64,000 bases of DNA. Source: Aphrophora alni (Eukaryota > Arthropoda > Insecta > Hemiptera > Aphrophoridae). Of the stretch, positions 62,648 to 64,000 are shown piece by piece. The translations under genes and the position numbers were made by a program. Under the pieces are notes generated by a model. The model saw only the letters and a list, made by a program, of their open reading frames with translations, did not search any database and was not told the origin of the DNA. How positions within the stretch are numbered: position 1 is the first letter of the stretch; each line of letters starts with the position of its first letter. Location: the NCBI GenBank assembly GCA_963513935.1, contig OY740768.1, positions 62,001 to 126,000 on the forward strand, written 5' to 3'.

Positions 62648-64000
62648 AAACCCCACAAGGTTTGTATTTCAATACAGGTATTGGAATACAAAGCTTTTAT
62701 ATATATATATTTCAAATCGAGAAAAAAAATATTAATGGATGTTCAAGACATTTCATTTCAGAAGCTAAGGACCTCATGAAAGAAAATAAGTATCCCTAGT
62801 ATACTTAATTTTAGAAAGATTCTCTTTTTACATAAAAAAAATTAAAATCTATTTGCTAAAATCCTATTTCATTATTTTAATTTGTTAGCGTTATAATAAC
62901 TCATTGAAAAAAAAAATATTATACGAATCAATTAGTGCTAAGTCTTATCTCTATTTATACAATAAAACCCATCATCAGTTTCCTTTCCAACCTCGTTGGC
63001 TGAAACTTTCCATCAACATTTTTTGTTGACAGGATCCCGTCACTCAAAGCTTATCTCCCAGACAGCCGTCTGTATATTTTCCTGCCATCTAGCATTTCCT
63101 TTCCCACACTTTATTTTTCTGCCAAGACGAAATTTCTACATCCTTTGAAAATCTACCTTTGACTCTAAATATTCATCTGAATAATTCCTTCAACTTAATA
63201 CAATTAAAATTTAAAACTTCTTATTATCATTAACATTATTACAAAATTATTTACTTATTACTCAACATTGCTTCAATTCACCTTAAAACTTTTCAATTCA
63301 GACTTTACATTATTATCTATTTTAGTTTAAATCCAATAACTATTTATTCTTACTTAAATTCTTAATTACTCTTTGTCTCGCTGGGATAACATGTTAACTA
63401 CTGATTTTACAATTACAAAAAACTCTTTTCTTCAACTAAAATTTAAAAATATAACATCATTATTATCAAAAAAAAATATAATTACTTACAAAACTCATCT
63501 ATTTATTTAAAAATTACCTCTTTACAATTGTATTGTCTCTCAGTATCCTTTCTTAAAATTATTTCCATCTTATCTTTCATATTTTAATAATCAAAGTTGC
63601 ATTAATCCCCAAACAAAATTCTTCATCATAAAAAGACTCCTTATTATTTACCCATATATTATTTCATAAATAATCTCCTTATTTCAACGTAGCTTCCTTT
63701 AAAAATCATAATAATCGCCGTATTTCGTAGACTTCCTTAAATCTCCTCTTGTTTCATTAAAATCGCCGTATATTTCCTTCATTTCATTAAAATCGTCGCA
63801 TATTTCCTTCATTTCATCGCAGTATTCAAAAAACCTCTTTAAAACTAAAAAATTACCATTAATGCAACTTAACTACTCTTTTTATAAAAAACTTCTCAAC
63901 AGAACAATTTCATTTTTCAAATACTACTTTACTCAACAATTCTGTAAAGTCATCATCTTCATATAAAACTCAAAAAATCTCTCATTTAAACTACTTCATA
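62648..64000. other. A+T-rich DNA at the right edge
   Basis: No host exon recognised. A 31-bp near-repeat (TTCATTAAAATCG(C/T)CG(T/C)ATATTTCC) occurs twice at 63752-63812. The minus strand there is open as CDEMKEICDDFNEMKEIYGD, an Asp/Glu/Lys-rich repeat that may belong to a retroelement protein. The pyrimidine-rich plus strand resembles the retroelement interior at 1-1900. Confidence 0.4.

Overview
The window looks like insect nuclear DNA: it is strongly A+T-rich and has long introns, GT-AG splicing, microsatellites and a dense load of old transposable elements. An insect is clear from the host gene and the transposon families. The order is not certain; Hemiptera or another lineage with a repeat-rich genome is only a guess.

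The one host gene I can identify is on the minus strand. It is the 3' half of polychaetoid (pyd, also called tamou), the insect ZO-1 junction scaffold. Eight exons can be traced from 60783 down to the stop codon at 20557. They encode the second half of the guanylate-kinase-like (GUK) domain and the proline-rich C-terminal tail. All seven splice junctions keep frame, and a tandem AATAAA signal lies about 340 nt past the stop. The PDZ, SH3 and first GUK exons must lie beyond the right edge. The 96-nt exon at 44233-44328 looks like an alternative cassette and carries its own PPPY motif.

Layout from the left: 1-3407 is the 5' part of a minus-strand LTR retroelement (LTR, primer-binding site and a 600-codon coiled-coil ORF in the gag position). 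3408-20556 is intergenic and holds a deleted LINE, mariner remnants, foldback DNA, a dead Tc1/mariner-type transposase with 41-residue catalytic spacing, a palindrome with a hammerhead-ribozyme-like core, and a Penelope-like element with GIY-YIG endonuclease remains. 20557-60783 is pyd. Its introns carry two related TTAA-flanked elements, three hAT elements with perfect 8-bp target duplications, an internally deleted piggyBac element nested in one of them, several mariner pseudogenes, a pogo/Tigger remnant, a LINE ORF1 pseudogene, foldbacks and long GA/CT tracts. 60784-64000 holds a second truncated piggyBac copy fused to a second LTR of the family seen at the left edge, then A+T-rich DNA.

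No tRNA, rRNA, CRISPR array or bacterial-type operon was seen. The transposon genes seen here are broken, except that the 600-codon ORF at the left edge is open. The most interesting unexplained points are the pyd cassette exon, the hammerhead-like palindrome, the complementary GA/CU tracts around one pyd exon, and the two LTR copies whose central parts differ and each hold a short open frame.
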